A stretch of DNA of 64,000 bases from Bombus terrestris. Its lineage: Eukaryota > Arthropoda > Insecta > Hymenoptera > Apidae. Below the pieces are notes generated by a model, which worked only from the letters and a program-made list of their open reading frames with translations, did no database searches and was not told the DNA's origin. Location of the stretch: the NCBI RefSeq assembly GCF_910591885.1, contig NC_063274.1, positions 8,537,725 through 8,601,724 of the forward strand, in the 5' to 3' direction. Positions within the stretch are counted from its first letter, which is position 1. Every line of letters starts with the position of its first letter. Shown here piece by piece: positions 62,197-64,000 of the stretch. The position numbers were made by a program, and so were the translations under genes.

Positions 62197-64000
62197 CCCA
62201 ACCTCGTCACCAATTATAGAATTTTTTACGCGCCACGTTTTCTCTCCTTCTATTCTTCTTCTTCTTCGTCTTCTTGCTCTCTCTACACGCATTTTTTTTT
62301 TATTATTATTATTTCCCAAAGAAGGTCGAAGCAAAGAAAGAAAAAATGATCTCTCATGATCGTCGCATCTGTTCGATGCAAAAGAATAGTACGAAGAGAG
62401 TTGGTGAAAAATTGGTACAATGTCTCCGTGCTGCGCCATTACCGTGCCGTTTCCATTATTCTTCTTTCTCTCTCGGTGAACGAACCACCGTTCTTCCTTT
62501 TTTCTTTCCATCCGATTGAAAAGAAAAGGTTCTCGAAGGGATCCGCGAACGTTGGAGAGCGAGCCTCCGCGGCGTCTCGACGGTCTTATCTAGCGTGGCG
62601 TCCCCATGCTCGCTACACGGATTGTTAACTGAATCCGGTAGCCGGCATTGTTTCACCGCCGAGAGTCCCGAGCACAACAGTGCTCCATTGTATTCCCGGT
62701 CGCGTTCATTCAGCTTTTTCTTCCTCTTCGTCGCTCGTATTTTTTCGTTGTTTTTTTGCCTCCATTGCTCTCTGATCCATCAGTAAGCTCCGTATGCGAT
62801 TCCTGGTACAGCTGTGGGCTCGAAAATTTTCTACTCTTGTTAGAGAAGAGTGGTGTCGAGTGTCTCGGGTCTTGTGACTGCTGGTCGATCCACGAAATAT
62901 ATCTTTAAAACTGAAACTCCCGAAACTTACCATACCGTACATTCGCCACTCTTCGGATAGCTAATCTTTCAAACTTCGAGCCCTAAACTTGGTATCTTCA
63001 CAAGCATTATCTAAATTTAACACACTATGCATCTTATTACCAACTTTTCAATTTTCAAATCTGCAGATTCGTATCCTGACGACTGTAACTTAAACTTACA
63101 AATACTAGGTACACATTCATCGTTCTTTCTTCATCTAACCATCCAAACATCAATTTCAAAAATTAATATCCTCGTAATTTCAAATCTATTACTACTCCAT
63201 TCGAAAGTCTCCTTTTGCTTTTAAAAAATGCTAACATTTTTCCCTCGATCTGCCTTCGCATTCTTTCACTTTCGCTCAGCAAATCGACCTTGAAGTTAAA
63301 TTGCCAAATTCAATGGAAGTCTCCCTGTTCGCGCGACACGCAACTCTTTCGATTAAGACGAACGCCGATGGTTGTTTCCTGTCTCTTTTCACCAGTTCGG
63401 TGGATCGAGTGTTGCACGGCGGATATTTTCGTGCCTGGGCATCGTTTATCGAGGATATCAGTCGGTTTCCTTGGATGATGCGGCTGCGAGCCGCAAGTAC
63501 ACCGTCGTCGTGGCGGCGGCGACGGATAATGTGTGTTTCGGCCGCGGTGCCGAGAATAGTTCAAAGTAAATAGCATGCCGTGAGTGGTGCCCTCTAATCT
63601 TCTTCTTCTCCTTACCACGGGGGATATTCTGATTGCATTATGACCTACCACGGCCAGATACCACTTCTCCAAAGGGATATTCAAGCGTGGCTGATGTAAC
63701 GTACACGCCGTATACTCCGACAGGCTACCAAGAACGATGGTAAGCATTGGTGGAACGAGCATTTGGATCATCTTTGTTGTGTAACAAAACGAGCTTTATG
63801 AGATATCGGTTTCGAGTATATGTAGTACAGAGCTGAAACAACCGGCCGGATCGAGATAACGCGCCGGAAAGTTTGAGTTAGTAAAAGCGTTCTTTCCTTT
63901 TATTAAAGAGTCGTATAATTTGTATGTTAGTGATCTTATCTAAACTCTCTTTTAACGTTGAGAAGAATAAGGGGTCGATTCGTAACTCTTAGAAATTTGG

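Larger units (their letters stand above)
12031..64000 (+). other. SoxD: SoxD transcription unit, 5' part (runs off the right edge)
   Basis: The proposed transcript has exon 1 at about 12031-12919, exon 2 at 40911-41636 and exon 3 at 49202-49412, then continues beyond the window. The introns are about 28.0 kb, 7.6 kb and more than 14.5 kb. Joined coding length from the ATG at 12903 is 17+726+211 = 954 nt, exactly 318 codons with no stop. The HMG-box exon and the rest of the Q-rich coiled coil were searched for by eye downstream of 49413 and not found. Identification as SoxD rests on the coiled-coil exon and the MSSKR start. The 5' boundary is inference from promoter-like and splice-like sequence. 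Confidence 0.8.
49413..64000 (+). other. SoxD intron 3, 5' part (phase 0)
   Basis: It begins GTAGGA and no acceptor followed by SoxD-like coding is found before the window ends. 49.4-52.0 kb is AT-rich and 52.0-52.7 kb is mildly GC-rich with nothing recognised. 53.34-54.56 and 56.23-58.8 kb are CpG-rich with GA/CT tracts. 55.15-55.34 kb is an open segment between CTCCAG and a good donor, GGCAG|GTGAGC. 58.8-60.9 kb is AT-rich with a miniature-element fragment. 60.9-61.1 kb is the protein-like block. 61.1-64 kb is mixed with nothing else recognised. Confidence 0.7.

Noticed and set aside
1..64000. tRNA genes and known insect microRNAs
   Set aside because: No cloverleaf with A and B boxes and no familiar mature microRNA sequence was found by eye; a covariance-model scan would be decisive.

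Overview
This window is eukaryotic, AT-rich DNA with long introns and many abrupt CpG-rich patches. I read it as an insect, most likely a hymenopteran and possibly a bee. The reasons are an insect-style SoxD gene, strong CpG over-representation inside an otherwise AT-rich background, and a Tc1/mariner-type miniature element. The species assignment is inference. No rRNA, tRNA, CRISPR array, bacterial operon or virus was recognised.

The one gene I can identify is the 5' half of a plus-strand SoxD transcription factor gene (SOX5/SOX6/SOX13 class; the fly orthologue is Sox102F). Two coding exons are well supported. The exon at 40911-41636 encodes a low-complexity N-terminus that begins MSSKRKSP, with His and Asn tracts and a KRSMDDVLKRL motif. 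The exon at 49202-49412 encodes the start of the SoxD leucine-zipper coiled coil (SFAEKERRLSEMI, then LREQLLQQQ). The two join in phase across a 7.6 kb intron. The Q-rich remainder of the coiled coil and the HMG box are not in the window, so the gene continues beyond base 64000 through an intron of more than 14.5 kb.

Upstream, a CpG-rich block (about 10.87-12.92 kb) contains a TATA-less initiator at about 12031 and a consensus CAG|GTGAGT donor at 12919/12920. Splicing this donor to the acceptor at 40910/40911 keeps an ATG at 12903 in frame with the downstream exon, adding eight residues (MSTLGRLR) before MSSKRKSP. I therefore propose exon 1 at about 12031-12919 and a first intron of about 28 kb. 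A second possible promoter, with a TATAAAAG box at 48604, lies just upstream of the coiled-coil exon. It could make a short isoform that starts at the in-frame ATG at 49260.

Layout: 1-10.9 kb is upstream DNA, alternating AT-rich and CpG-rich and including a SOX/CCAAT motif cluster at 10.26-10.40 kb. 10.9-12.9 kb is the promoter and exon 1. 12.9-40.9 kb is intron 1, with decayed tandem repeats, a miniature transposon, hairpins and one signal-peptide-like ORF. 40.9-41.6 kb is the N-terminal coding exon and 41.6-49.2 kb is intron 2. 49.2-49.4 kb is the coiled-coil exon. 49.4-64 kb is the start of intron 3, with two large CpG-rich/GA-CT-rich islands and an unexplained protein-like block at 60.9-61.1 kb. 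All positions and counts were made by eye.
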